This document shows positions 1 through 8,965 of a DNA stretch of 64,000 bases, piece by piece (the stretch's first letter is position 1; the number at the start of each line of letters is the position of its first letter). The DNA lies in contig VXPO01000178.1 in NCBI GenBank assembly GCA_009839505.1, positions 32,418 through 96,417 of the forward strand, in the 5' to 3' direction. Both the position numbers and the translations under genes were made by a program. Origin of the DNA: Gammaproteobacteria bacterium. GTDB taxonomy: Bacteria; Pseudomonadota; Gammaproteobacteria; Pseudomonadales; Azotimanducaceae. The notes beneath the pieces were generated by a model. The model saw only the letters and a program-made list of their open reading frames with translations, was not told where the DNA came from and ran no database searches.

Positions 1-138
1 GATGGCAGGATCAACCCGGCACCCGGACTAGCGACGTTCCTCATCGCGGACGTCCGCGCTCGTACGTCGACACCGTCACGCTGGCACGGCTCAACGGGAG
101 CCGATAGTCTGTGCCGTTCGTTCGACGGAGTCTTTTTC

Positions 139-921
139 ATGGCGGTTGCAACCGACATCTTCGATCTCACCGGCAAAGTCGCCCTGTTGACGGGCGCATC
201 GAAAGGCATGGGGCTTGCCATGGCCGAGGGCCTGGCGGAACACGGGGCGCGGGTCGTGGTGTCCAGCCGCAAGCTCGACCAGTGCGAGGCCGCCTGTGAG
301 CAGATCAACGCCAATTGCGGAACCGAGGCTGCTGTGCCGGTGGCCTGCAACATCGGCTACAAGGAACAGCTCGAGGAGCTTGTTGCGCAAACGCGCGAAC
401 GCTTGGGCCCCATCGACATCCTGGTCGCGAATGCCGGCGTGAATCCCTACTACGGCCCCATGTCGGAGATCCCGGACTCCGCATTCGACAAGATCATGAA
501 CTCCAACGTCCGGTCCAATCACTGGCTCGCGCAGATGGTGGCGGCCGACATGGTCGCGGCCGGCGGTGGTTCGATGATGATTACGGCGAGCACCGGCGCG
601 TTCATGCCATCGCTCACCCTTGGCACCTACGCCATCTCGAAACTCGCGGACATCGCCCTGGTACGCAACCTGGCGTTGGAATACGGGCCGAGCGGCATAC
701 GCGTGAACGCGATCTGTCCCGGTCTCATCAAGACCGACTTCGCGCGGGCTCTTTGGGACAACGAGGGTGCGAAGCGCAACGCCGAAACCAACACGCCGCT
801 GAGGCGCTTAGGCGAGGCGGACGATCTCAAGGGCATCGCAGTGTTCCTGGCGTCGCCGGCGAGTTCCTACATCACCGGGCAGGCCATCGCCGTCTGCGGC
901 GGCACCCACATGTGGCGGTAG
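139..921 (+). CDS. SDR family NAD(P)-dependent oxidoreductase
   Basis: A 260-residue classical short-chain dehydrogenase/reductase. The cofactor-binding glycine motif TGASKGMG lies at residues 18-25, NAG at about 98-100, and the catalytic Ser near 151 with Tyr164 and Lys168 in the YxxxK motif. The C-terminal ITGQAIAVCGG segment is typical of the FabG-like group, so it probably oxidises an alcohol or reduces a ketone on a soluble or CoA-linked substrate; the substrate cannot be read from sequence. The ATG at 139 has a GGAG about nine bases upstream. The 3' end overlaps the GTG start of the DNA polymerase gene by ten bases, suggesting co-transcription by position rather than shared function. 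Confidence 0.9.
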   Translation: MAVATDIFDLTGKVALLTGASKGMGLAMAEGLAEHGARVVVSSRKLDQCEAACEQINANCGTEAAVPVACNIGYKEQLEELVAQTRERLGPIDILVANAGVNPYYGPMSEIPDSAFDKIMNSNVRSNHWLAQMVAADMVAAGGGSMMITASTGAFMPSLTLGTYAISKLADIALVRNLALEYGPSGIRVNAICPGLIKTDFARALWDNEGAKRNAETNTPLRRLGEADDLKGIAVFLASPASSYITGQAIAVCGGTHMWR

Positions 922-3290
922 AACGCCCGTCGGCGAAACAGAGGTGCGATACGACCACCGGCGCTGATACCGAGGATCCGGCAAGGGGCTTCATCCTCCA
1001 GGCGAGCTATCGCATCGAACAGGGTTCGCCGGTGGTGCATCTGTACGGCGTGCTCGAACAGGGCGGCACGTTCCTGGTTCGCGACCATCGCCAATCGCCG
1101 CACTTCTTCGTCCGGCGTCGGGATGGCGAGCGGGCGTATCTCGAGGGCGCGGTGCGTCAATCCGAAACGGCGCTCCGGACTTTCTCCGGCGACCGCGTCG
1201 TGCGCGTTGACGTCGGCGTACCGGCGGACACCGTGCCGCTGCGCGAACGCCTGCGCCGGGAAGGCGTCGAGGCGTTCGAGGCGGACATCCGCTTCGCCGT
1301 GCGCTACCTCATCGATCGCGACATCCGTGGCGGCTGCGAGATAACCGGACGGTTCACGCCGGGTGCGGGGATTTCGCGGATCTACGACGATCCCGTTGTC
1401 GCCCCCGCAGAGGTGGCAGTGACGCCGTCGGTCCTGTCCTTCGACATCGAGACCGATCCGACCGCGAAGCGTCTGCTCGCCATCGCCGTCTACGGGCAGG
1501 GCGCGGACGAGGTCTACATCGTCGATGCCGATGACCGTCCCATGCCCGAACGCGCCGTCGGCTGCGAGGACGAGCGTGCGGCTCTCGCCGCCTTCGTCGA
1601 CCGGGTGGCGGAACTCGATCCCGACATCCTGACCGGCTGGAACGTGGTCGACTTCGACCTCAACGTACTGAACCGGATCGCCAAGCGCGTACGCGTGCCC
1701 TTCGGGCTCGGTCGCGATGTCGGCACGGTGCGCGTACGCCCGGCAAGGGGCTACTTCGGCAGCGGCCAGGCGTCCATTCCGGGTCGTCTCGTGCTCGACG
1801 GCATGGACTTGGTGCGCGGCGCGTTCATGCGCTTCGACGACTACTCGCTCAATGGCGTGGCAAGCGAAGTCCTCGGCGAAGGCAAGGTGGAAATGGGCGG
1901 TAGCAGCAACCGCGCTGAGGACATCCTTGCCCGCTACCGGGACGACCTCGAGACATTTGCCGCGTACGCACGCACCGACGCCCGCTTGGCGCTCGAGATC
2001 GTCGACAGGCTCGACCTAGTCAACTTGGCGGTGGCTAGGAGCCGGCTGACCGGGATGACGCCGGACCGGGTCTCGGCGAGTATCGCGTCGTTCGACTTCC
2101 GCTACCTCTCGGCGCTGCGCAAGCGTCGAATCGTGGCGCCCTCGGTGGGTTCGAACGACGCCCGCGTGTCCCGGCACCAGGCGGGCGGGCATGTCTTCGA
2201 GCCGGTCACGGGCATTCACCAGAACGTCTGGGTGTTCGACTTCAAGAGTCTTTATCCGAGCGTGATCCGTACCTTCAACATCGACCCGCTGGGCTTCGTG
2301 GAGCGTCCGGAGTCCGCGGAGGACGTGGTCCAGGTGGCACCGGATGCCGCGTTCCGCCGCGACCAGGCGATCCTGCCGACGATGCTCGACGAGCTCTTCC
2401 CCCAGCGCGAGGCCGCCAAGCGGGCCGGGGACGCGGTGGCCTCGCAGGCCATCAAGATCCTCATGAACTCCTTCTACGGTGTGCTGGGCACGCCCGCCTG
2501 CCGGTTCCACAACGTCGCCATCGCCAACGCCGTCACGGGTATGGGCCGTCACCTGCTCCAGTGGTCCAAGTCGTGGTTCGAGGAACGCGGCTACGATGTG
2601 CTCTACGGCGACACCGACAGCGTATTCGTCCGCTCGGGAATGGAATCTGACGAGGCGCGGGAAGCCGGCCCGCGACTCGCGGCCGAACTAAACGGTGCCA
2701 TCGACCGATACGCGAGGGACGCCTGGGGGGTGACGAGCCGCCTGGAGATGGAATTCGAGAAACTCTACGTCAAGCTCTTCCTGCCTTCGGTCCGCCACGG
2801 CGGGGCGGGAGCACGAAAGCGCTACGCCGGGTTGATCGACGGTCAGGACGGCGTCGAGTTCACGGGCATGGAAGTGGTCCGCCGGGACTGGACGGAGCTG
2901 GCCAAGGAAGTGCAGCGCGAACTCTATCGGCGGTTGTTCGCCGACGAGCCCTTGGGGGACTACCTCGAACAGGTCGCCGTCGCGCTGCGCCGGGGGGATC
3001 TCGACGACAAGCTCGTGTACCGCAAGGGTCTGCGCAAGCGAACCACCGAGTACACGGCGAATACGCCGCCCCACGTGGCCGCCGCGCGCAAGTCCCGCGA
3101 CCCCGGTCGGGTCGTCTCCTACCTCATCACCGTCGCCGGTCCGGAGCCGCTCGATGCCCTCGAGCACGAGCCGGACCGGGAGCACTATCTCGACAAGCAG
3201 GTCCGTCCCGTGGCGGAGCCCGTCCTCGGCGCCCTAGACCTCGACTTCGACCAGGTCATCGGCGACGACAGACAACTCACGCTCTTCTAG
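912..3290 (+). CDS. polB: DNA polymerase II (family B)
   Basis: A 792-residue family B polymerase, close to the length of E. coli Pol II. All hallmark motifs are present: exonuclease motif FDIET near residue 178, the GWNVVDFD and YARTDAR exonuclease motifs, polymerase motif A DFKSLYPS near 443, motif B with Lys515 (KILMNSFYG) and motif C YGDTDS at about 565-570. The last five residues, QLTLF, match the beta-clamp-binding peptide at the C terminus of Pol II. The frame stays open far upstream through the SDR gene, but similarity begins only after the GTG at 912, which overlaps the SDR stop, so that start is preferred. Likely role: translesion synthesis and replication restart after DNA damage. 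Confidence 0.95.
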   Translation: MAVERPSAKQRCDTTTGADTEDPARGFILQASYRIEQGSPVVHLYGVLEQGGTFLVRDHRQSPHFFVRRRDGERAYLEGAVRQSETALRTFSGDRVVRVDVGVPADTVPLRERLRREGVEAFEADIRFAVRYLIDRDIRGGCEITGRFTPGAGISRIYDDPVVAPAEVAVTPSVLSFDIETDPTAKRLLAIAVYGQGADEVYIVDADDRPMPERAVGCEDERAALAAFVDRVAELDPDILTGWNVVDFDLNVLNRIAKRVRVPFGLGRDVGTVRVRPARGYFGSGQASIPGRLVLDGMDLVRGAFMRFDDYSLNGVASEVLGEGKVEMGGSSNRAEDILARYRDDLETFAAYARTDARLALEIVDRLDLVNLAVARSRLTGMTPDRVSASIASFDFRYLSALRKRRIVAPSVGSNDARVSRHQAGGHVFEPVTGIHQNVWVFDFKSLYPSVIRTFNIDPLGFVERPESAEDVVQVAPDAAFRRDQAILPTMLDELFPQREAAKRAGDAVASQAIKILMNSFYGVLGTPACRFHNVAIANAVTGMGRHLLQWSKSWFEERGYDVLYGDTDSVFVRSGMESDEAREAGPRLAAELNGAIDRYARDAWGVTSRLEMEFEKLYVKLFLPSVRHGGAGARKRYAGLIDGQDGVEFTGMEVVRRDWTELAKEVQRELYRRLFADEPLGDYLEQVAVALRRGDLDDKLVYRKGLRKRTTEYTANTPPHVAAARKSRDPGRVVSYLITVAGPEPLDALEHEPDREHYLDKQVRPVAEPVLGALDLDFDQVIGDDRQLTLF

Positions 3291-3293
3291 TAC

Positions 3294-4550
3294 GTGGTGC
3301 GCGTCTCCGTGATCGGTGCCGGTGCGGCCGGCCTTGTTGCAACGCACGAGCTTCGTCTCGAGGGGCACGAGGCCACCGTGTTCGAACAGTCCGACCGGCT
3401 CGGCGGGCTGTGGAACTACACGGACGAGGTGGAGGACGATCCGCTCGGCCAGCGACCAACTCGGCGAGTTCACACCTCCCTGTACGAATCGCTGGAGGTC
3501 AACCTGCCCCGGGACCTGATGGCCTTCGAGGGTTATACGTTCGACAGCGCGGGAGGCGGGGACGACCGTTGGCCCCGCTATCCGCATCATCGCCGGGTGC
3601 TCGAATACCTGCAGCGATTCGCGATGGACACGGGCGTCGTCGAGGCCGTCCGATTCGGACACGCGGTCGAACGAGTGGAACGCTCATCGTCACGTGCGGA
3701 CTGGCTCGTGGACGGCGAGGCGTTCGATGCCATCGCGGTGTGCAACGGGCACTTCTCGGAGCCGTACGTGCCGGAACTGCCCGGCTTGGAGGACTTCCCA
3801 GGCGTTGCACTCCACAGCCACAACTACCGCCGGCCGGACGCGTTCGCGGGATCGCGCATCGTGGTGCTCGGAACGTCGGTGTCCGGGGGCGACTTGACGC
3901 GGGAGATCGCCGGGGTGGCCGAGGTGTTCTTCTCGGGGCGCCTGTTCGAGCAGTCGCGGCCACTCGCCGAGCAGTCCGGTCCGATCCGGAGGTGCCCTCC
4001 GATTTCCCGGCTTGATGGCGGCGACGCCGTTCTCGCGAACGGCGAACGCATCACGCGCGTCGATGCCATCGTGTTCTGCACCGGTTACCGCTATCGCTTT
4101 CCGTTTCTTCCACCTGACTTGGCGCCGGTCGGCGACAACCGGGTGATGGGCCTGTACCGGCAGCTCGTCGCGGTTGAAGAGCCAAGCCTGGCGTTCGTCG
4201 GACTCCCGGTCCGCATCGTTCCGTTCCCGCTTTTCCAACGCCAGGCGCGATGGTTCGCCCGCGCGCTGGCACGTCGTTTTCCCCTGCCTTCCCTGGCGGA
4301 GCGACGCCGGGACCATGACGACGAGATCAGCCGGCTGCGCGGGGCCGGGGTCGCCGAGCGCCACTTCCATCGCTTGGATGACGGGCAATTCGGCTACCTG
4401 AACCAGCTCGCCGCCGAATGCGGCGACGAGCCGGTACCCGACTGGTTCGTGGCCCTGTGGCGCGAGCACCACGCCAACGCCCTGAAACACACGAGAGACT
4501 ACCGGCGTCGGCCCTTGACCTGGGGTGGACCGACGGTGATTGCCTCGTAA
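3294..4550 (+). CDS. flavin-containing monooxygenase
   Basis: A 418-residue FAD- and NADPH-dependent monooxygenase of the FMO type. An FAD-binding GxGxxG motif occurs at residues 8-13, the FMO fingerprint-like FPGVALHSHNY at 168-178, and a second Rossmann motif around VVLGTSVSGG just after it. Such enzymes oxygenate nucleophilic N or S atoms; bacterial members include trimethylamine monooxygenase, but the substrate here is not determined. It starts with GTG three bases after the polymerase stop, so the SDR, polymerase and FMO form a close same-strand run. A later BVMO-type enzyme at 54459 is a different subfamily. Confidence 0.85.
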   Translation: MVRVSVIGAGAAGLVATHELRLEGHEATVFEQSDRLGGLWNYTDEVEDDPLGQRPTRRVHTSLYESLEVNLPRDLMAFEGYTFDSAGGGDDRWPRYPHHRRVLEYLQRFAMDTGVVEAVRFGHAVERVERSSSRADWLVDGEAFDAIAVCNGHFSEPYVPELPGLEDFPGVALHSHNYRRPDAFAGSRIVVLGTSVSGGDLTREIAGVAEVFFSGRLFEQSRPLAEQSGPIRRCPPISRLDGGDAVLANGERITRVDAIVFCTGYRYRFPFLPPDLAPVGDNRVMGLYRQLVAVEEPSLAFVGLPVRIVPFPLFQRQARWFARALARRFPLPSLAERRRDHDDEISRLRGAGVAERHFHRLDDGQFGYLNQLAAECGDEPVPDWFVALWREHHANALKHTRDYRRRPLTWGGPTVIAS

Positions 4551-4551
4551 C

Positions 4552-4710
4552 AGCCCACGGTGGTGCGGGTGACCACACTGCGCGCCTTGGTCGGTGTTGA
4601 AGATCTCCGGGACGCCGCCACCTAGCGCGGCACCCACAGCCCGCGCCTCGGTCCACCATCCCGCGCGCTCCAGACGGGTCAGCGCGCCAACGGCACCCCA
4701 AAAAACAGTG
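4552..4710 (-). pseudogene. fragment of an IS3-family transposase (integrase core)
   Basis: On the minus strand, bases 4611-4585 encode PEIFNTDQG, a near-invariant block around the second catalytic Asp of IS3-type OrfB transposases. The block is followed directly by a Gln, where the family continues with residues of the FTS type; here the homology appears to shift frame after the Gln. A stop codon closes the frame just upstream of the fragment and nothing like the rest of OrfB surrounds it. The call rests on one short, very characteristic motif, so it is a probable relic of an insertion element and not a gene. It lies directly downstream of the FMO gene, at the edge of a poorly coding stretch. 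Confidence 0.5.
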
Positions 4711-4733
4711 GGACCTATCTACGTGGTACCTGG

Positions 4734-5258
4734 TTGCCGCACCTGATCGTCGAGCAGGATGGCGACCGTCAAAGCTATGTTGAACTTGGACGAGGCCACG
4801 GCGTGAGGCAGCTGATCGACGGCTCACTGGTGTCGCTGATTGCTCATGTGCGTTTCGGTTGCGGGGTGCAGATTCGGACCCCGCGGGAAGCTCGGTTCGC
4901 ACCCCCGCTGTTCGACCGTACGTACGACGAATTCTCGTCGGTTTGGGAACAAGCACTGCTCGGGTCTGAATCTAGTGGTTCAGCGCATGACGCGCGTTTC
5001 ATGTTGGCCTATGTGCCACCCGACACTGATGGCGACGGAGTCGACGATTTGGCGGATGCTTGTCCCTACGCGCCTGGACCGATCGACTTCATGGGATGTC
5101 CGACACCCACCTCCGATCCCGATCGGTTGGGATGCAACGCAGTGTCGTGCACACCATGGATCGGGTGTCCCCTTCCGATCAGGGAGTGTCGGACTTGCTC
5201 GGCGAGGAATCCTGTTACCGGCCAGCTAGACGTATGGAGTGAAGAGCGCAATCTTTGA
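4734..5258 (+). CDS. hypothetical protein with a thrombospondin type 3-like calcium motif
   Basis: An open frame of 174 codons from a TTG; the true start is uncertain because the frame is open further upstream. Its only recognisable part, around residues 97-122, reads DTDGDGVDDLADACPYAP followed by GPIDFMGCP. This is the calcium-binding Asp-rich repeat seen in thrombospondin-3 repeats and in the linker before OmpA-like domains. It is followed by a Cys-rich tail. There is no signal peptide from this start and no second repeat. It could be a short secreted protein or the eroded remains of a larger surface protein, since the surrounding DNA looks degenerate. Confidence 0.35.
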   Translation: MPHLIVEQDGDRQSYVELGRGHGVRQLIDGSLVSLIAHVRFGCGVQIRTPREARFAPPLFDRTYDEFSSVWEQALLGSESSGSAHDARFMLAYVPPDTDGDGVDDLADACPYAPGPIDFMGCPTPTSDPDRLGCNAVSCTPWIGCPLPIRECRTCSARNPVTGQLDVWSEERNL

Positions 5259-6290
5259 GTTGATGGTCTCGAACGTCGTTGCGGAGGGACTTGCGTCGGC
5301 GACGGTGGGTGGAGCACGACTTCGGTGAAGAATGTCCGCCCAACGGTCCGTTCCTTTGGCGCAACGGAAGGCGGGTGCTTGGGAGCGGACTGCTTTCAAG
5401 ACCGCGCACCCAGTCGAGCGTCTTCGTGGTAGTTGGCGTTCGTCGGAAGGGGCCCGTGGCCGTGCACTGCTGGGCATCTGTCATCTCCAACTTGAAGGTG
5501 GGCACTTAGCGGAGGACCGAGCCGTGTCCGAGCAGGATGACGCTTCACGGCTCGCTGCAGAAAGCCGAGTTCGTGCAGGCGCTGATCTGCTCGCGCTTGA
5601 TGCTCGGCTAGAGGACGAAATCGAACCCGCCAGCATCTTCACAGCTGGCGGGCGCGAGACGAACGTGGCGGTCTGCAGGTGGCGGCTGTTGCAGCACGAA
5701 CTGGGCGTTCAGCGGCTGCATGATTGCCTCGCAGGCCGCGAGCCGCTCGTTAGCAGCGCATGCCGCACCCACCGCAGCGCCAAGGTGCCAAAGTCCATCT
5801 AGCCCTGGTGGCTCGGCGGCGTTTCGTAGCTAGCGACCGGTTTCGCCGGGTGCACCGCGCTCACGCAGTACCCTAGCCACCCAACGTAACCCGCCGCACG
5901 CGCCTTGTCGAACAGCCACCGCGACGACGCTCCGCAGCCGCTCGTGTGATTACCTCTTGCGGAGCCAGCTTTGCGTCCGCTGGCGCAGCCAGTTTGTGCG
6001 TCAGCCGTTGCGGCTCCCGACGTGTACAGTCGGCCCCAGATCCATCCAGTCGGTCCGGACTCGATCCAATCGTGGATCGCGCGCCGCCTGACGGCGAAGC
6101 GCGTCGTCAGCTCCGGTTCGACGCGCCTTGGTCCAGGAGTACGTCAACCGCATCCCGGTCTCCCATCCGGGCGTCCCGGGCCTCATCCCTGTTGGCAAGG
6201 CTAAGGATGCACCGTTGGACGCCATCGCCAATCCGAATTGCGAAATTCCAAGCCGGAAGAGTGGCGATTCAGAGTTGCTACCAACGGCAC
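5259..6290. other. about 1 kb with no convincing gene; likely decayed DNA
   Basis: No frame shows recognisable domains, start signals or family similarity. Two things are visible. A perfect hairpin at 5628-5654 pairs CCCGCCAGC with GCTGGCGGG over a nine-base loop, without a T tract. On the minus strand near 6190-6120 a short frame reads ARMGDRDAVDVLLDQGAS, which resembles one half of an ankyrin repeat and ends in a stop. Both suggest debris of former genes. It sits between the thrombospondin-like ORF and the 3' end of the MFS permease. Confidence 0.4.
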
Positions 6291-7781
6291 CTACACAATT
6301 CGCGTCGTCGAGCCGGCGAACAGTGGGGCAAGCTGACGCCGGACTAGGAGCAGGATGGCGAGACTGGGCAGAACCATTAACGTCGTGATTCCGAAGAAGA
6401 GCGGCCAATGTCCGCCAAGACCGTCCACCATCAAGCCGCTCGCCGCCGCGAGCGTCGTGCGGGATAGGTTGCCCAACGACGCCAATGCTGCGTATTGCGT
6501 GGCCGTGTAGTCCCTGTCGCAGAGTTGCGACAGAAACGCGACGAAAGCGACGGTGGAGACAGCCGTCGTGAACTGGTCGGCTACAACCGCCACGGCGAAC
6601 AGCCAGGCAACCGGATACCAGGCGAGGGCCGCGAAGAGCAGATTCGTGGCCGCCATCGCGATGCCACCAAGAACGAGGCCACGGAACAGGCCGTAGCGCG
6701 CAGTGACGATGCTGCCGAGGATGGCGAATGCGCAGACCGTGACCGTGCCGAGTCCTCCCGAGACCAATCCGACTTCGTTCTTCGAGAACCCAACGTCGGT
6801 GTAGAACACCAGTGACATACGCCCGAGGAAGGCCTCGCCGATCTTGAAGAGCAATACGACGCCGAGTAGCGCCGTACCGATCCGCAGGCCGTACCGGGCA
6901 ACAAACGCGACGACGGGTGCCATGTAGATTCTCCCGGCGCGAACTCGCGCACCGAGCTCGACGAGACGCGCCGTTCCGGTGTGCCGCGCCCGTTCGAGCG
7001 TCTCGACGGTGCTGCGAAGCAGGCCGATGGACGTGTGATCGTCTAGGCCACCGGAGGTTCCATCGTGGAGGCGCGGTACCGCACTCCGCTCGCGAAGCCA
7101 GAAGACGAGCAATAGAACGGTGACGGCGATGATCGGTAGCATCGCGACGTATCCGACCTGCCACGCCCGTTCTACACCGCTCTGCTGCATCCATTGCACC
7201 AACGGCAGGGCCAGGACTTTTGTGCCTCCCATCCCTAGCCACCAGCCGCAGGTGGCCATCGCCGAGCCCGCGCCGACCTTGCGGGGCTCCCGGGTATCGA
7301 TGAGCTCGATCCTTAGCGCGTCGATGGCTACGTCCTGCGTTGCGCTGGCGACGGCGATGACGAATAGCGCCAACGCGAGGAGCCAGAGGTTCTCCTGGGC
7401 GGTCGGGAGTGCGCCGACGAAGACCACGGCCACGACGATGATGGTCTGCATCGTGACGATCCACGCGGTTCGTCTACCGAGACGCCGTGTGAGATAAGGA
7501 ATCGGAATCCCGTCGACCAGCGGAGCCCATAGCGCGTTGAGCGCGTAGACGGTGAACATCAGCGTGAAGAGGCCGATGCCCGTGCGGCTCAAACCTTCCT
7601 CACGGAGCCAGAGCGTCAACATGACGCTGACGAACAGCCAAGGCAACCCGCTGATGTAGCCGATCAACAGAATCTTGGCGAGTCGAACGTCACGGTAGAG
7701 GGCAGCGGTCTGCCGCCATCCCGGGATTGGAGATGTCACAACGGATTCAGCGGATGCCGGCGCGACTGATGTTTGTCTCAT
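6291..7781 (-). CDS. MFS transporter, AmpG/AT-1 (PAT) type
   Basis: A 496-residue integral membrane protein with about twelve hydrophobic helices. The segment ATQDVAIDALRIEL after the fourth or fifth helix is the signature of the peptide/acetyl-CoA/drug transporter family, which includes the muropeptide permease AmpG and the acetyl-CoA transporter AT-1. The open frame extends 95 codons further upstream through the neighbouring transposase region, but family-like sequence begins near the ATG at 7781. It may import anhydromuropeptides or export or import another small metabolite; no murein-recycling genes are adjacent. A 25-base gap separates it from the transposase-like ORF on the same strand. 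Confidence 0.8.
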   Translation of the reverse strand: MRQTSVAPASAESVVTSPIPGWRQTAALYRDVRLAKILLIGYISGLPWLFVSVMLTLWLREEGLSRTGIGLFTLMFTVYALNALWAPLVDGIPIPYLTRRLGRRTAWIVTMQTIIVVAVVFVGALPTAQENLWLLALALFVIAVASATQDVAIDALRIELIDTREPRKVGAGSAMATCGWWLGMGGTKVLALPLVQWMQQSGVERAWQVGYVAMLPIIAVTVLLLVFWLRERSAVPRLHDGTSGGLDDHTSIGLLRSTVETLERARHTGTARLVELGARVRAGRIYMAPVVAFVARYGLRIGTALLGVVLLFKIGEAFLGRMSLVFYTDVGFSKNEVGLVSGGLGTVTVCAFAILGSIVTARYGLFRGLVLGGIAMAATNLLFAALAWYPVAWLFAVAVVADQFTTAVSTVAFVAFLSQLCDRDYTATQYAALASLGNLSRTTLAAASGLMVDGLGGHWPLFFGITTLMVLPSLAILLLVRRQLAPLFAGSTTRIV

Positions 7782-7806
7782 GCTATCAGAGCAAGGCGTC
7801 GAGCCT

Positions 7807-8553
7807 TCAGTCCGGAACGCGAACGGCCTTCCTGTACTTGCTGGGTCGCCTGGGTCGTGGGGCCCGCGCGTCGATGAGTTCGACGATCCAGGCCGTGTCA
7901 CGGACCTGTTCGTCGAGACCGGCGGCCATCGCCGGGGTCGCCCCCGAGTGCGATTGGACCTTGCAGTAGTTGTGGTGCAGCGCATAGAGGTTGACGACGG
8001 CCCTGTACGTCTCCATGGGGCTGGCGGCGCTTGTTCGCTGGCCCGGGCGTGCCGCGGCGCCCACACGGGCCCGGTGGAAGGCTCCGGCGAAGTCGGCCGT
8101 AGTGTTTTCGACGGTGCCGGGGATGTTCGCCGGCAGCGGCAGGGTAACCAATGCCGGTTCGACCCTCAGCCTCGTCCTGAGATCGTCCTTCATGGCTATG
8201 GCCGCCCCTACCGTGCGGAAGGTGATGGCGTACGAAACGATCAGCCGGCTTTCGGCATCGATGGCCGTATAGGTCCACGCGTTGCGGGTACGGACCGGTC
8301 GGTTGGGATCCTCGGTGGCGGTTTGCGCGGTTTCGGCGAATGCCCAGACCCGGGTGCACTCGACCCTACGGCGCTCTCGGATTCCGCGGACCCGGGTGTC
8401 GTGAAAGCTCCGGGCGGTTCTTCCGCCATCCTGCAGCAGCTTGGTGACCGTATTGATGCTCACTCCTGCCGTGCGGGCGATCTCGCGCATGGTCACGCCT
8501 TCGATCAGCATCGTGAGGATGCTTGCGCGCTTGGGTCGCGGAAGTTGATTCAT
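7807..8553 (-). pseudogene. degenerate IS1-type transposase
   Basis: A 248-codon frame resembling the IS1-like DDE transposases that start with an HTH. Residues 1-45 hold the helix-turn-helix (ASILTMLIEGVTMREIARTAGVSINTVTKLL by position 10-41) and the C terminus keeps the family tail around GATPAMAAGLDEQVRD. However, the family's CDEIWSF block with the first catalytic Asp is ECTRVWAF here, the TTDGHKAY block with the second is missing, and the middle is shorter than in relatives. The frame is intact but the catalytic residues are gone, so transposition activity is unlikely. No terminal inverted repeats were recognised. It may be a relic or a retained DNA-binding derivative. Confidence 0.65.
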
Positions 8554-8635
8554 GAAGCGTATTGGCGCGAAGCGCGTGTTGACGCGTGGACGAACGCGGC
8601 ACCATGCGGGTCAGGCTCCGACAGCGTTCTCCCGG

Positions 8636-8836
8636 TCAAGGATCTCTGAGGCGGACCCGAGCGGCGGTGAGCATCACGACCCGGTCGTGAAGCGCGTGCG
8701 ACCGCTCCTTGGCGCGACGCAGAGCTGTGCTGCGCACGATGGTCTCTTCCGTCTCGCCGGTAGCAACCATCATGGTGCGCACGGCGTTGGATACGACACT
8801 CGCAGGCCGCTTCTCGCCGTTAGGTCCGATAGGCAC
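8636..8836 (-). CDS. small conserved hypothetical protein (PIGPNGEKRP type)
   Basis: A 66-residue protein starting at GTG 8836 with MPIGPNGEKRPASVV. This N terminus is one I recall from small proteobacterial proteins of unknown role that begin with a PIGPxGEKRPA motif and are followed by a short helical segment. A strong GGGGAGGA lies eight bases upstream of the GTG, which argues for translation and decides the start over the longer frame. The remainder is basic and probably helical. It sits between the transposase-like ORF and the DUF5916 gene on the same strand. Function unknown. Confidence 0.5.
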   Translation of the reverse strand: MPIGPNGEKRPASVVSNAVRTMMVATGETEETIVRSTALRRAKERSHALHDRVVMLTAARVRLRDP

Positions 8837-8965
8837 GGATCGAGTCCTCCCCGGTGGGAATCTGCCAGCGCCTGATCGGGGAATCAACCTGCGAGGCGTC
8901 TTGGCGGCGCTGGCCCGCATAACTCGCCAAATCGCTCATACCATCACGCAACTGGCTGGCAGCCC

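Noticed and set aside
315..911. The DNA polymerase frame is open 199 codons further upstream, giving a 991-residue protein.
   Set aside because: This part lies antiphase to the SDR gene, has no polymerase similarity, and the GTG at 912 gives the normal family length.
5628..5654. A rho-independent terminator.
   Set aside because: The stem is perfect but no T tract follows on either strand and no gene ends nearby.
5332..5802. A 156-codon plus-strand frame with Ala/Arg-rich product.
   Set aside because: No domain, no ribosome site and an equally open minus strand; treated as noncoding or decayed.
6001..7464. A 487-codon minus-strand frame overlapping the MFS gene.
   Set aside because: Arg/His-rich composition typical of an out-of-frame shadow; the MFS frame explains the DNA.
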